A stretch of DNA of 32,981 nt from an uncultured Porphyromonadaceae bacterium (GTDB taxonomy: Bacteria > Bacteroidota > Bacteroidia > Bacteroidales > Muribaculaceae): assembly GCA_947175215.1 (NCBI GenBank), contig CAMWLR010000020.1:1-32981 (forward strand). The letters run 5' to 3'. This document shows positions 1 through 6,577 of the stretch, in pieces (the stretch's first letter is position 1; every line of letters begins with the position of its first letter). The notes beneath the pieces were generated by a model, which did no database searches, had not been told where the DNA came from, and saw only the letters and a program-made list of their open reading frames with translations. The position numbers and the translations under genes are program-made.

Positions 1-269
1 TCCGGCAAAGTATAATATACTCCATCTTTTTTACGTCTTAGTTCTCTCTCATTGAGAGTTGAAAGAGTTTCATGGATTTTGTTTAAAGCAAATTCATTAA
101 ATAATGAGTCTGAAACGAAAGTAGAAGGAATTTCAAACTCTTTGAGATTGTCCATAAGTAAGTGAACAGCCGTCCTCGCTTCTTGGAATTCAGAAGTAGA
201 GTTTCCAAAAAGTGCGTACAATTGTTCGCAAACTGCATTAACAAGGATATTTGAATTTCCTTTATCCAT
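1..269 (-). CDS. Probable N6-adenine DNA methyltransferase, N-terminal part (runs off window)
   Basis: An open frame of 89 codons starts at ATG 269 and is still open at base 1, so only the N-terminus is visible. The only recognisable stretch is at the end, ERELRRKKDGVYYTLP (about residues 74-89). A basic run followed by G-x-YYTP is the usual lead-in to the SAM-binding domain of Eco57I/type IIG and related N6-adenine methylases, where it precedes the first methylase motif. Here the usual YYTP reads YYTLP. The catalytic NPPY motif would lie outside the window, so the call rests on one motif. Codon use is AT-rich compared with genes after 3248, which suggests acquired DNA, in keeping with a restriction-modification gene. 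A TAACTTTG promoter box lies 135 bases upstream. Confidence 0.45.
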   Translation of the reverse strand, partial: MDKGNSNILVNAVCEQLYALFGNSTSEFQEARTAVHLLMDNLKEFEIPSTFVSDSLFNEFALNKIHETLSTLNERELRRKKDGVYYTLP

Positions 270-279
270 TAAAGTAGAA

Positions 280-386
280 ACTTCCGGGTAGTGCTGACAG
301 GCGACCAAACCTTTATGCGACTACACGGAAGTTCCGTAATATGTTGAATAAGAAATGTTTCTTACATAATTGGTCTTTGTCAGCAC
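280..386. repeat. Nested, mutually exclusive inverted repeats upstream of the methylase gene
   Basis: Two inverted repeats interlock. Arm 280-291 (ACTTCCGGGTAG) matches the reverse complement of 321-332 at 11 of 12 positions. Arm 291-308 pairs with 370-386 in two perfect blocks (GTGCTGACA with TGTCAGCAC, and GACCAA with TTGGTC). The pairings cross, so a transcript could form a pseudoknot or switch between two folds. Small inverted repeats ACGGAA-g-TTCCGT (325-337) and AAGAAA-tg-TTTCTT (350-363) lie inside. It would sit in the 5' leader of the minus-strand methylase gene if transcription starts near 400. It could equally be the trace of a small mobile element. Confidence 0.5.
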
Positions 387-403
387 AAGCGCAGATTATA
401 GTG

Positions 404-411
404 CAAAGTTA
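404..411 (-). promoter_or_regulatory. Bacteroidota -7 box TAACTTTG, candidate methylase promoter
   Basis: The minus strand reads TAACTTTG, a perfect TAnnTTTG -7 element. A GTTTA at 435-431 lies 19 bases upstream and is a 3-of-4 match to the TTTG -33 box. It points at the methylase fragment, leaving a leader of about 130 bases that contains the nested inverted repeats. Confidence 0.45.
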
Positions 412-447
412 CGAAATAAATCCGAGACCATAAACTCGGATGCAAAA

Positions 448-482
448 TTAGTGTGCAAGGCTGCCAAAATCTTGCACACTAA
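448..482. repeat. Perfect 12-bp stem hairpin
   Basis: TTAGTGTGCAAG (448-459) and its exact reverse complement (471-482) enclose an 11-base loop. A second smaller inverted repeat TCCGAG/CTCGGA (421-426 and 435-440) lies beside it. Neither side has a long T run, so a terminator is possible but not demonstrated; an operator or extruding hairpin near the methylase promoter is an alternative. Confidence 0.5.
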
Positions 483-720
483 GGTTAAAGTATGTTTAAT
501 ACTTAATAATTCGATGACTTTCCCTAAAAAGACTTGACAGATTTGAGGGCGATTAACTAATATGGTTTACAGACTCTTTTTCGTTCACCTGATTTGGGTT
601 TACATTTCTTTAATTTTATCTCTGAAAAGGTTGTCAGCTACCTTCGTATCCCTGAATCGCTTGTCATCGGCAAAGATAAACATTATATTCGGCACAGAAA
701 TTAAATCCCGGTAAAATTAT
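483..720. other. Intergenic, no gene seen
   Basis: AT-rich, with stops in all frames at short intervals. A minus-strand TATCTTTG at 678-671 looks like a -7 box but nothing readable follows it. The stretch 621-636 resembles the left end of the IS3-type element (CTGAAAA-GGTTGTCA against CTGAAAAAAGTTGACA), which may be a relic of an element end. Confidence 0.5.
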
Positions 721-728
721 TAACTTTG
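721..728 (+). promoter_or_regulatory. -7 box TAACTTTG of the candidate small RNA
   Basis: Perfect TAnnTTTG box. A transcription start at about 733-735 is expected. Flanking AATCCCG (704-710) and CGGGATT (731-737) form an inverted repeat around the box. No clear TTTG lies at the -33 distance. Confidence 0.55.
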
Positions 729-732
729 CACG

Positions 733-845
733 GGATTCGAAGGGGAAACGGGCTCTGCTGAGGAGCAACCCGTCAGCAATAGGATTCCGCGCTATGCTGA
801 ACAGGCATATCGGGCGAAGTGGCTTTTGGTTGCTTCGCCTTTTTG
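733..845 (+). ncRNA. Candidate small structured RNA, family not recognised
   Basis: A stand-alone transcription unit of about 112 bases: a -7 box just upstream, three successive hairpins, and a T run. Hairpin 1 pairs ACGGG 748-752 with CCCGT 769-773, continued by CUC/GAG. Hairpin 2 pairs AGCAATAG 775-782 with CTATGCT 792-798, one base bulged. Hairpin 3 is the terminator. There is no convincing open frame. It lacks the GGAAGGAAGCAG core of SRP RNA and the long arms of RNase P RNA or tmRNA. A promoter-to-terminator organisation like this is described for the Bacteroidales-1 RNA family, but I cannot match the sequence from memory. It abuts the decayed IS3-type element, whose downstream end must lie at or near the T run. 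Confidence 0.5.
813..844 (+). terminator. Rho-independent terminator of the small RNA
   Basis: GGCGAAG (813-819) pairs perfectly with CTTCGCC (833-839) and is followed at once by five T residues (840-844). Confidence 0.7.
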
Positions 846-873
846 TTCAGATTGCGCTCATGGCTAAGAAAAC

Positions 874-1806
874 CTATTCCAATGGAACAGGTTCTCTTAC
901 GTTCCATGAGTTTCTCCAGCATCTTTTTTGAGGTCCGAATTGACGATGAACTGTTTCCGGAGTCTTCATTCCAATGCTTCTGTGCGGACGCTGCCTGTTA
1001 TAGAAATCTATGATTCTATTGAGCTCTATGATACATGCGGCTATCGTAGGGATATTCATTTTGTATAGCCATTCGCTTTTCAGGATACCATTGGCACGTT
1101 CGGCGATGGCGTTTTCAAGAGGATCTCCGCTCTGAGTCATACTGATGCGTATGCCGTGCTTCTTCAATTCGCGTACATAGGCGTAACTGCAATACCGGGA
1201 TCCTCGGTCAGAATGATGGATGAGCATCGAGGCTGTTTCTTCATCTATAGTAGAAAGTGCCATCCGTAGAGCCCTGAGCGGATATATGGTCTCAAGGGTC
1301 TCGCCAACTGCCCACCCGACAATTTTATGTGAGTAAGCATCGGTGATAAGCGACAGATAACATACCCCCTCTTCCGTTTCAATATAGGTTATATCGCTGA
1401 CCCATATTTCATTAGGACGTGATGGGACTATATCTTTTATCAGATTGTCGTATTTCCGGTATGGATGATCCGAGTCTGTTGTCTTATATCGTTTCCGTCT
1501 CTTTATCTGAACCATCAGCCCGTGTTTGCGCATCAGCTCTATAAAGGCATCTCGTCCCGGCATACTGTGGGTCGATTCAAATAATTCTTTGATAATCAGA
1601 TAGAGTTTAACGCAGCCAAGACCCGGATTTGGTTAGCGAAGTTCCCGTGATTTTTCAACGATTAACGGCTCAATGGTTTCATCGACATACGCCTTGTCTA
1701 CCTTTTGCTTATAGTACGATTGTCTGCTGTAACCAAACAGTCCGGTCAGAGTGCCGAACCCTATATTTGGACACTCTTCGCGGAGCAGACTTGCTGTTTG
1801 GTGTCA
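874..1806 (-). pseudogene. IS3-family transposase OrfB (DDE integrase), interrupted
   Basis: The catalytic part is intact over 1563-874: first Asp in WVSDITY, second in HHSDRG, and the Glu in NAIAER about 35 residues later, the DD(35)E arrangement of IS3 OrfB, followed by the usual RPHRSIGMKTPE near the C-terminus. Upstream the same frame reads EECPNIGFGTLTGLFGYSRQSYYK-type sequence (about 1780-1710), typical of the OrfB N-terminus, but is broken by TAA at 1633-1635 within LR*PNPGLG. A further TGA (1804-1806) lies just past a run of seven A residues on the coding strand, where -1 frameshifting from orfA would be expected. The protein is therefore probably not made in full. Confidence 0.85.
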
Positions 1807-2237
1807 GATTTTTTTCGCACAGGGATATTGAAAGTTTCTTTTGCGACGTCAATCATCGTGCTGAAAGCCTTAGCGCGCAACGCTTCCATTTCAGCGCGTT
1901 TTTCTGCCTGACGTAACTTCTCTTTCAGTTACCGAATCTGGTCATCCTTGCTTTTGTTGGCCATATCGGTGTCTGATTCGTTAATTTCATGCAAAGATAG
2001 CGATTGTGCCTCTTTAATGTGTGCGCCAAGCCAGGAAAAGAAGGTTTCTTTACTCCTGATATGGTACTTGTCCATGATTTGCTGAATGTCTGATCCGGAA
2101 ATAAGATATTCCCGAACTATGCTTACCCGCTCTGACGGTGTGTATCGGCATATAATTTTTTTGACTCGGCGGGTCATTCTACGGCCTGTCTTCGGATCGA
2201 CTTCCTCGACATAGCCTCTTGATTCATACTCTTGCAT
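1761..2237 (-). pseudogene. IS3-family OrfA (helix-turn-helix), nonsense mutation
   Basis: ATG 2237 opens a frame of 102 residues ending in DQIR and TAA at 1929-1931. Past that stop the same frame continues as LKEKLRQAEKRAEMEALRAK, a coiled-coil (leucine zipper) segment as expected for IS3 OrfA, then FNIPVRKKSD across an A7 run (coding strand of 1815-1809) to TAG at 1761-1763. So the ancestral OrfA was about 158 residues and was cut by a single stop. The N-terminal half has the HTH-type pattern of OrfA (ERVSIVREYLISGSDIQQIM then a recognition helix). Confidence 0.8.
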
Positions 2238-2287
2238 GTGGCATTTCCTTTATGCCTCTCAAATGTGTCAACTTTTTTCAGTTCAAG

Positions 2288-2452
2288 TCAGTAATGGATT
2301 TGATAGGAATGTTTACCCTCCACATGGGAGGTGCAACAGAGTGACTCAAGGGCGTCATAATACTCATCACCACTGATTTTGTCAACCATATCACAGGCTA
2401 CGCGCCCGTCGACCGACTGCATCATGTGGCACACAATATAAGGTCTTTTCAT
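2288..2452 (-). pseudogene. RibD_C / dihydrofolate-reductase-like protein, truncated by the IS
   Basis: ATG 2452 starts MKRPYIVCHMMQSVDGR, the characteristic beginning of the RibD C-terminal (dihydrofolate-reductase-fold) family of single-domain oxidoreductases, followed by DKISGDEYYDAL. After 54 codons the frame ends in TGA formed at the border of the IS3-type element. Full family members are roughly 170-230 residues, so most of the NADPH-binding fold is missing. I find no continuation on the other side of the IS, so a deletion accompanied or followed the insertion. A TTG seven codons upstream is possible but the ATG fits the family. Confidence 0.7.
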
Positions 2453-2479
2453 AAATTCTTTCTTTTTCAATTATCTCTA

Positions 2480-2487
2480 CAAAATTA
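2480..2487 (-). promoter_or_regulatory. -7 box TAATTTTG of the truncated RibD_C-like gene
   Basis: The minus strand reads TAATTTTG, a perfect TAnnTTTG, 27 bases before the ATG at 2452. No TTTG at the -33 distance. Confidence 0.5.
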
Positions 2488-2910
2488 ACGAATACACCTA
2501 TAATATGATTTTCACAAAGAGTGGCAAAACTTTCATTATTTTACCTTAATAAAAGAAATATGAAATTCCAAGTCATCGCCAAACTCAAAGAGCTACTTAC
2601 ACAATGAATAATGACCATTTATTAAGTAAAGTCTGTAAGTAACGAGTCAAACACATAATCGTCACTTTACTTTAAGTGCAATATAAATGCACTTAGACTA
2701 AAGTAAAGTTAGGGAAAAGTCGATTCCAAAAATCCCCGATTTTCCATAGATAATCCTTCTCAATTAGGCATCCATTTCTTCCATATATCCCCGATATTAT
2801 CCTATGATTTCTTGTTAAGCAAGGGTAAAAGTGTTAAATATTTTCTTTTTAGAAGGCAAATCTATCTTCACGGCCACTTTTATACCGTACAAACCGCATA
2901 ATATTGAATA
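2488..2910. other. AT-rich intergenic stretch with one long hairpin
   Basis: No gene supported. The clearest structure is 2664-2709: ACTTTACTTTAAGTGCA pairs with TGCACTT-AGACTA-AAGTAAAGT apart from a 5-base bulge, with loop ATATAAA (2681-2687). A related TAAGTAAAGT lies at 2623-2632. Very short open stretches (for example 2560-2607 plus) have no recognisable product. The stretch sits between two transposase relics and is probably mobile-element debris. Confidence 0.4.
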
Positions 2911-3123
2911 TTAACTATTGAAGTCATATAAACTTTTTTGATTTGTGAATTTTTTAAGGAACACCACAGTGAACGCCAGATAATTCCAACCCTTCCAACT
3001 GGAAACGGTTGTATCAAATCTGCATAGAATGGATCTGAAACTATCCATCCATGCATTAGTGCGTTCTATCGTAAACCTCTCCTTATACATAACTTCATCA
3101 AAGAGATATTCCTCAGCATGCTC
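2911..3123 (-). pseudogene. IS5-type transposase, C-terminal fragment
   Basis: A 70-codon readable frame has no proper start and ends with TAA at 2911-2913. It reads YKERFTIERTNAWMDSFRS, then RFDTTVSSWKGWNYLAF, the conserved C-terminus of DDE transposases of the IS5 type, with the catalytic Glu in TIERTNAW. Upstream (3124-3240) the frame is closed by stops, so the rest of the transposase is deleted or scrambled. A 61-codon ATG frame overlapping it (3251-3066) is an out-of-frame shadow. Confidence 0.75.
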
Positions 3124-3177
3124 CCCATTGGGTGGATTTGTAATTGGGAGGCTCTCTTATAATCCTTAATACACCAA

Positions 3178-3235
3178 CAGGTGGCCGTTGCGTCGGTCAC
3201 CTGCTGTAATCTGTTAAATACCCGTTTGGGTATTT
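3178..3235 (-). terminator. Two tandem hairpins after the permease gene
   Basis: Immediately after the minus-strand stop, AAATACCC (3216-3223) and GGGTATTT (3228-3235) form a perfect 8-bp stem with a four-base loop. About 12 bases further, CAGGTGGCC (3178-3186) and GGTCACCTG (3195-3203) pair at 8 of 9 positions. T tracts are short, so termination may be imperfect. Confidence 0.5.
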
Positions 3236-3247
3236 GATGGGATATAG

Positions 3248-4525
3248 TCAAATATTATCGATGTCAAAACCTGAGTCGCGAACGGCTTTGAAGATTGCGG
3301 TGTTATCGTATGTGCCGTCTACGGTGGCAACACCCCCCGAAAGGTCGACAACGACTTTCTCTACGCCGGGGACGGCCGAGATTGCTTTCTCAACAGTCAT
3401 GCGGCAGTGGTTGCATGACATACCGTCGATTTTGAATGTTTTAGTCATATCTGATGTATTGATTTGATGTGAATGATTACGGGTTTTGAAGTATGAATAG
3501 ATCAGCAGAAAGACCAATAGCACAGAGCATCCGGTCTCAAACAAGCCAAAATCGGTGTGACATGAGTGAGTACAAGCAGCTTTACCGCCGAGATTGGCAA
3601 ACCACTCGGCCGGGAAGAAATAATCTACAATCAAGCCGAAGAACAGAGCGGTGACGATTACCGACCCGGTATAGATGGCTGTCGCTTTTTTACCGATAGC
3701 ACGGCCAAGGACCATCATAGAGGCGAAGTTGGCAGCCGGACCGGCCATTAGCAATACAAACGCGGCTCCGGGATTGAGTCCTTTCATCATCAACGACATC
3801 GCAATGGGTATCGAACCTGTGGCGCAGACATACATCGGGATGGCGATGATAATCATTGCCAGCATTGCCAACAGCGGTCGATCACTGAGAGATACAAGGA
3901 ATTGATCGGGAACAAAAACGGTGATAAGCGCCGCGATGATCAATCCGATAACAAGCCATTTCCCTACGCTTGCGACCATCTCGACCAAACCGTAACGCAC
4001 GGCTTCGGTCAGGCGCGTATACCACGGTTTGTGTACGTCCGATGCGTTGTCTTGCCCTACGGACGCTGCGGTTGCTATGGTTGAACAAGATGCGACTGTC
4101 TCGCCGGTCTTGTCATCATTGGCAAGCAGTGTCACACCCATCCCTCCGGCAAATCCTCCTGCAAGGGCTGCGATCGGGCGCAATATGGCCATAGGCAGAC
4201 CAAGCAGAGAGTAAGTGGCAGCGATGCTGTCAACACCGGTCTGCGGCGTTGCTATAAGGAATGAAGTGGTCGCACCCTTTGATGCTCCCTGACGATGCAG
4301 GCCGACAGCGGTGGGAAGAACGCCGCACGAACAGAGGGGGAGAGGTACACCAAGCATGGCTGCCTTGATAACCGGCTTCCATCCATTGCCTGAGAGATGA
4401 CGGCTCATTGTCTCGGGTTTGACGAACTCATGGAGTAACCCGGCTATCAGAAAGCCAAGCAATATATAAGGTGACATCTCATTGAGGATGTCTATAAGTG
4501 AATACAGAAAAACGGTAAAATTCAT
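3248..4525 (-). CDS. SO_0444-type metal efflux permease with C-terminal HMA domain
   Basis: A 425-residue inner-membrane permease of the DUF318/ArsP-like family, matching the architecture of SO_0444-type Cu/Zn efflux transporters. The signature PLPLCSCGVLP lies at about residues 61-71 (Cys65 and Cys67, likely metal path). Two sets of membrane segments flank a soluble loop of about 60 residues. A second Cys/His-rich patch, ACTHSCH, precedes the last membrane helix. From Met360 onwards is a separate heavy-metal-associated ferredoxin fold with GMSCNHC, which could hand metal to the pore or be made separately from Met360. I start at ATG 4525; an upstream TTG overlaps the -7 promoter box and is unlikely. 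The regulator gene at 5217-4657 lies just upstream on the same strand. Substrate (Cu, Zn or another soft metal) is not settled by sequence. Confidence 0.85.
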   Translation of the reverse strand: MNFTVFLYSLIDILNEMSPYILLGFLIAGLLHEFVKPETMSRHLSGNGWKPVIKAAMLGVPLPLCSCGVLPTAVGLHRQGASKGATTSFLIATPQTGVDSIAATYSLLGLPMAILRPIAALAGGFAGGMGVTLLANDDKTGETVASCSTIATAASVGQDNASDVHKPWYTRLTEAVRYGLVEMVASVGKWLVIGLIIAALITVFVPDQFLVSLSDRPLLAMLAMIIIAIPMYVCATGSIPIAMSLMMKGLNPGAAFVLLMAGPAANFASMMVLGRAIGKKATAIYTGSVIVTALFFGLIVDYFFPAEWFANLGGKAACTHSCHTDFGLFETGCSVLLVFLLIYSYFKTRNHSHQINTSDMTKTFKIDGMSCNHCRMTVEKAISAVPGVEKVVVDLSGGVATVDGTYDNTAIFKAVRDSGFDIDNI

Positions 4526-4546
4526 AATCTGCTGATAATTACTATG

Positions 4547-4554
4547 CAAAGTTA
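4547..4554 (-). promoter_or_regulatory. -7 box TAACTTTG of the permease gene
   Basis: Minus strand TAACTTTG ends 21 bases before ATG 4525, giving a leader of about 15 bases. This separate promoter means that the permease need not rely on read-through from the regulator gene and could be the regulator's target. Confidence 0.6.
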
Positions 4555-4656
4555 TGAATTTTACCGCAATGAGGCGTTAGACAATTTCGGGATTAAATTG
4601 CACGATTTCCACCGGTTGCCAACTTGTCAAATTGATGTTGTGAGCCTGGAGACAGA

Positions 4657-5217
4657 TCATACCTGTGTGATGGGCTGACGGTCGTTCAGGCCCCGACGCA
4701 GATATTGCGATGGTGTCATGCCGGTTACGTCCTTAAACTGGCGTGAGAGATGCGACACAGACGAGTAACCGGTCATGTCAGCTATCTCACTTATGCTCAT
4801 TTGGTTATAACCCATCAGTTCTTTAACTAATTCGATCTTCTGAGCAATGAAATATTTCTCGATCGTGCGTCCCTCCTGAGCCGAGAATATACGGCTGGCA
4901 GTGTCATAGGTTATATCGAGATGTTTCTCAAGACATGCCGAGAGGTTGAGCGGACACTCACGTTCGATGCGCACATGACGTATGATCGTCTTCTTGATGT
5001 TCTCGACAATCATAGCGTTGCGGTCGACGATGCGCTCAAAGCCGTCATCTTCGAGTGCTCGGTCTATCTTTTCGATACCGACTTTTGATACCTCTTCGTC
5101 AGGAATTGTGACAGAACCGAGCATCACCTCAGCGTCAGTGATACCGAGATTATCAAGCACCGTCTCAACGGCACGGATGCAGTGGCGGCATACCATATTT
5201 TTTATTAGAAGTTCCAT
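4657..5217 (-). CDS. AraC-type regulator with N-terminal HMA-like metal-binding domain
   Basis: A protein of 186 residues in two parts. Residues 1-65 resemble a heavy-metal-associated domain: a short beta strand, then NMVCRHC (Cys10, Cys13) and the helix that follows, ending in DGFE. Residues about 100-180 form an AraC-type double helix-turn-helix: IEKYFIAQKIELVKELM, then MSISEIADMTGYSSVSHLSRQFK and the closing GMTPSQYLRR. A likely reading is direct metal sensing by the CxxC domain, with DNA binding by the AraC part. It is shorter than usual AraC proteins (about 250-300) because the sugar-binding domain is absent. The next gene downstream is a metal efflux permease whose own HMA tail has a similar CxxHC motif, so the two probably form one metal-response unit. 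Confidence 0.8.
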   Translation of the reverse strand: MELLIKNMVCRHCIRAVETVLDNLGITDAEVMLGSVTIPDEEVSKVGIEKIDRALEDDGFERIVDRNAMIVENIKKTIIRHVRIERECPLNLSACLEKHLDITYDTASRIFSAQEGRTIEKYFIAQKIELVKELMGYNQMSISEIADMTGYSSVSHLSRQFKDVTGMTPSQYLRRGLNDRQPITQV

Positions 5218-5242
5218 GACAGTCTTGTTATCAATATCTACA

Positions 5243-5276
5243 ATAACCGGGCTTCGTGTAAACGGAGCCCGGTTAT
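5243..5276 (-). terminator. Strong hairpin after the TPR gene
   Basis: ATAACCGGGCTTCG (5243-5256) pairs with CGGAGCCCGGTTAT (5263-5276) over 14 positions with one G-T wobble, loop of six bases. It lies between the TPR gene stop (5324) and the regulator start (5217), both minus strand, so it most likely ends the gyrA-TPR transcript. Confidence 0.65.
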
Positions 5277-5323
5277 GAAATCATTTAGACTGATGCTCAG
5301 CCGAGTGCTAAATCAGTGTAAGA

Positions 5324-6535
5324 TCAGAGAGCCTTAACGCGCTCGAGGTTTGTCTCATCACCGATGCGGTAGTAAATCGAACGGAGGAGTGTAAGACAGT
5401 CTGTGAGGTTCTCGTTGAGCTGATATGCTTTCTCAAGATAGCCGGCTGCCTCGCGATAGAGGGGGAAAGTCTTCTCCTGGCAGAACTGCTCATACTGAGC
5501 CTGGGGTACGTTTGCACCTTCATTCTGGTCTATTGCATCAGCTTCCTGGCAGAGTTTGTAAGCATATTGGAAGAGAGCGTTGGCATTGTTGGCATCGAGA
5601 TCGATAGCTTTCTTGTAGAGAGCCTTAGCCTCGTCAGACTTGTTCTGCTGATCTGCGATGATACCTTTGAGGAAGTATACTTGACCGTTGTTGGGATCTT
5701 TGGCCAGATAGGGATCAAGCAGTTGGTCAGCCTTATCATACTCTTTCTTGTCAAGATAGTTGTTGATTATTGTGCCGAGGTAGCTGTTCTCGGGATAAAC
5801 CTCGTAGGCAGCCTGGGCGATCTCGGCAGCCTTATTGAGATCCTTCATCTGGGTGGCAGAGGTGATGGCATAGTCATAAGCCTCTTTTTTGTCGTAACCG
5901 AGACGGATAGCGTCGAGGAAGCTATCGAGAGCCTTGGCAGGATTGTCAGACAATGAGTAAGCACAACCGGTATAGAACTGATACATACCAACGATTGTGT
6001 CAGGCTGAGCCTTGAGACCGGCCTTTGCGTAACGCTCATCTTTGGGAAGATTTACAAAGAGAGTCCACGCCTCGGCAGCCTTGGCATAATCGTGCACGTC
6101 GTTATAGAACCACTGACCGGCATCGGCAGTGAGGGTGTAGTTGTTGACGATCTGCTTGAGGATATCCTTAGAGTATTTGGTCTTTACCTTTCCCTTAGCG
6201 TCAACGACGGTGTCGAGGGGGAGAGCTTTCTCGAGGTAGGCAAAACCGTCGAGTACATACTGGGCTACCTGGGGAGCGTTGAGTTCGCCGGTAACACGCT
6301 GCATGGCGGCTGCATTGTTTACAAAGTCAAACGCACCTTTACCGGCGATATACCAGGTCTGTGCCTCGTTGGCCGACTCAGGGTTTGTAAAGGCCGGGGT
6401 AAGTGTCTCGATAGCCTTGGGATAAGATGCTACATCACCTTTGAGCTGATGCTCGACATCCTTAACGACCTGCATCTGGGCCGAAGCGGCCAGAGTAGCG
6501 AGGCAGGCAACGCCTAAAACGCTGATTTTCTTCAT
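5324..6535 (-). CDS. Exported tetratricopeptide-repeat protein
   Basis: 403 residues. The N-terminus MKKISVLGVACLATLAASAQ is a classic signal peptide with cleavage after ASA, so the protein is in the periplasm or at the outer membrane. The rest is helical TPR material: clear repeats include AKALDSFLDAIRLGYD, KAAEIAQAAYEVYPEN, KADQLLDPYLAKDPNN and EAKALYKKAIDLDANN. No enzymatic domain is visible; TPRs normally hold protein partners. It follows gyrA by 42 bases on the same strand, an arrangement common in Bacteroidales, and no promoter was seen in the gap, so it is probably co-transcribed with gyrA. ATG 6535 is chosen over the TTG two codons upstream because the signal peptide then begins in the normal way. 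Confidence 0.8.
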   Translation of the reverse strand: MKKISVLGVACLATLAASAQMQVVKDVEHQLKGDVASYPKAIETLTPAFTNPESANEAQTWYIAGKGAFDFVNNAAAMQRVTGELNAPQVAQYVLDGFAYLEKALPLDTVVDAKGKVKTKYSKDILKQIVNNYTLTADAGQWFYNDVHDYAKAAEAWTLFVNLPKDERYAKAGLKAQPDTIVGMYQFYTGCAYSLSDNPAKALDSFLDAIRLGYDKKEAYDYAITSATQMKDLNKAAEIAQAAYEVYPENSYLGTIINNYLDKKEYDKADQLLDPYLAKDPNNGQVYFLKGIIADQQNKSDEAKALYKKAIDLDANNANALFQYAYKLCQEADAIDQNEGANVPQAQYEQFCQEKTFPLYREAAGYLEKAYQLNENLTDCLTLLRSIYYRIGDETNLERVKAL

Positions 6536-6577
6536 GGTCAAATGGTTTTATGATATGTAATTATTTGTTTTTTGAGA

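Larger units (their letters stand above)
846..2290 (-). mobile_element. Degenerate IS3-family insertion sequence
   Basis: About 1.4 kb, in the size range of IS3-family elements, with an orfA-like HTH frame and an orfB-like DDE integrase frame on the minus strand in relative -1 register. The upstream end is well placed: the interrupted dihydrofolate-reductase-like frame stops at TGACTTGAACTGAAAAAAGT reading from 2290. The downstream end is uncertain: I see no good matching terminal repeat between the orfB stop (874) and the small-RNA terminator (845). A weak match lies at 621-636. At least three lesions (stops at 1929-1931, 1804-1806 and 1633-1635) make it unlikely to move by its own transposase. 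Confidence 0.7.

Noticed and set aside
291-386. Invertible promoter (phase switch) in front of the methylase gene
   Set aside because: The inverted repeats are imperfect and the -7 box lies outside the segment; kept only as an alternative reading.
729-745. T-arm-like sequence (CTTCGAATCCCG on the minus strand) suggesting a tRNA or attachment site
   Set aside because: The flanking bases do not form a T stem, acceptor stem or anticodon arm.
1629-1916. Plus-strand frames opposite the IS3-type orfs
   Set aside because: They are antisense to orfA/orfB, which have clear family motifs.
3066-3251. A 61-residue minus-strand frame
   Set aside because: It overlaps the IS5-type transposase relic, which reads recognisably in a different frame.
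4526-4549. TTG start for the metal permease
   Set aside because: It overlaps the -7 box, so it would not be on the transcript.
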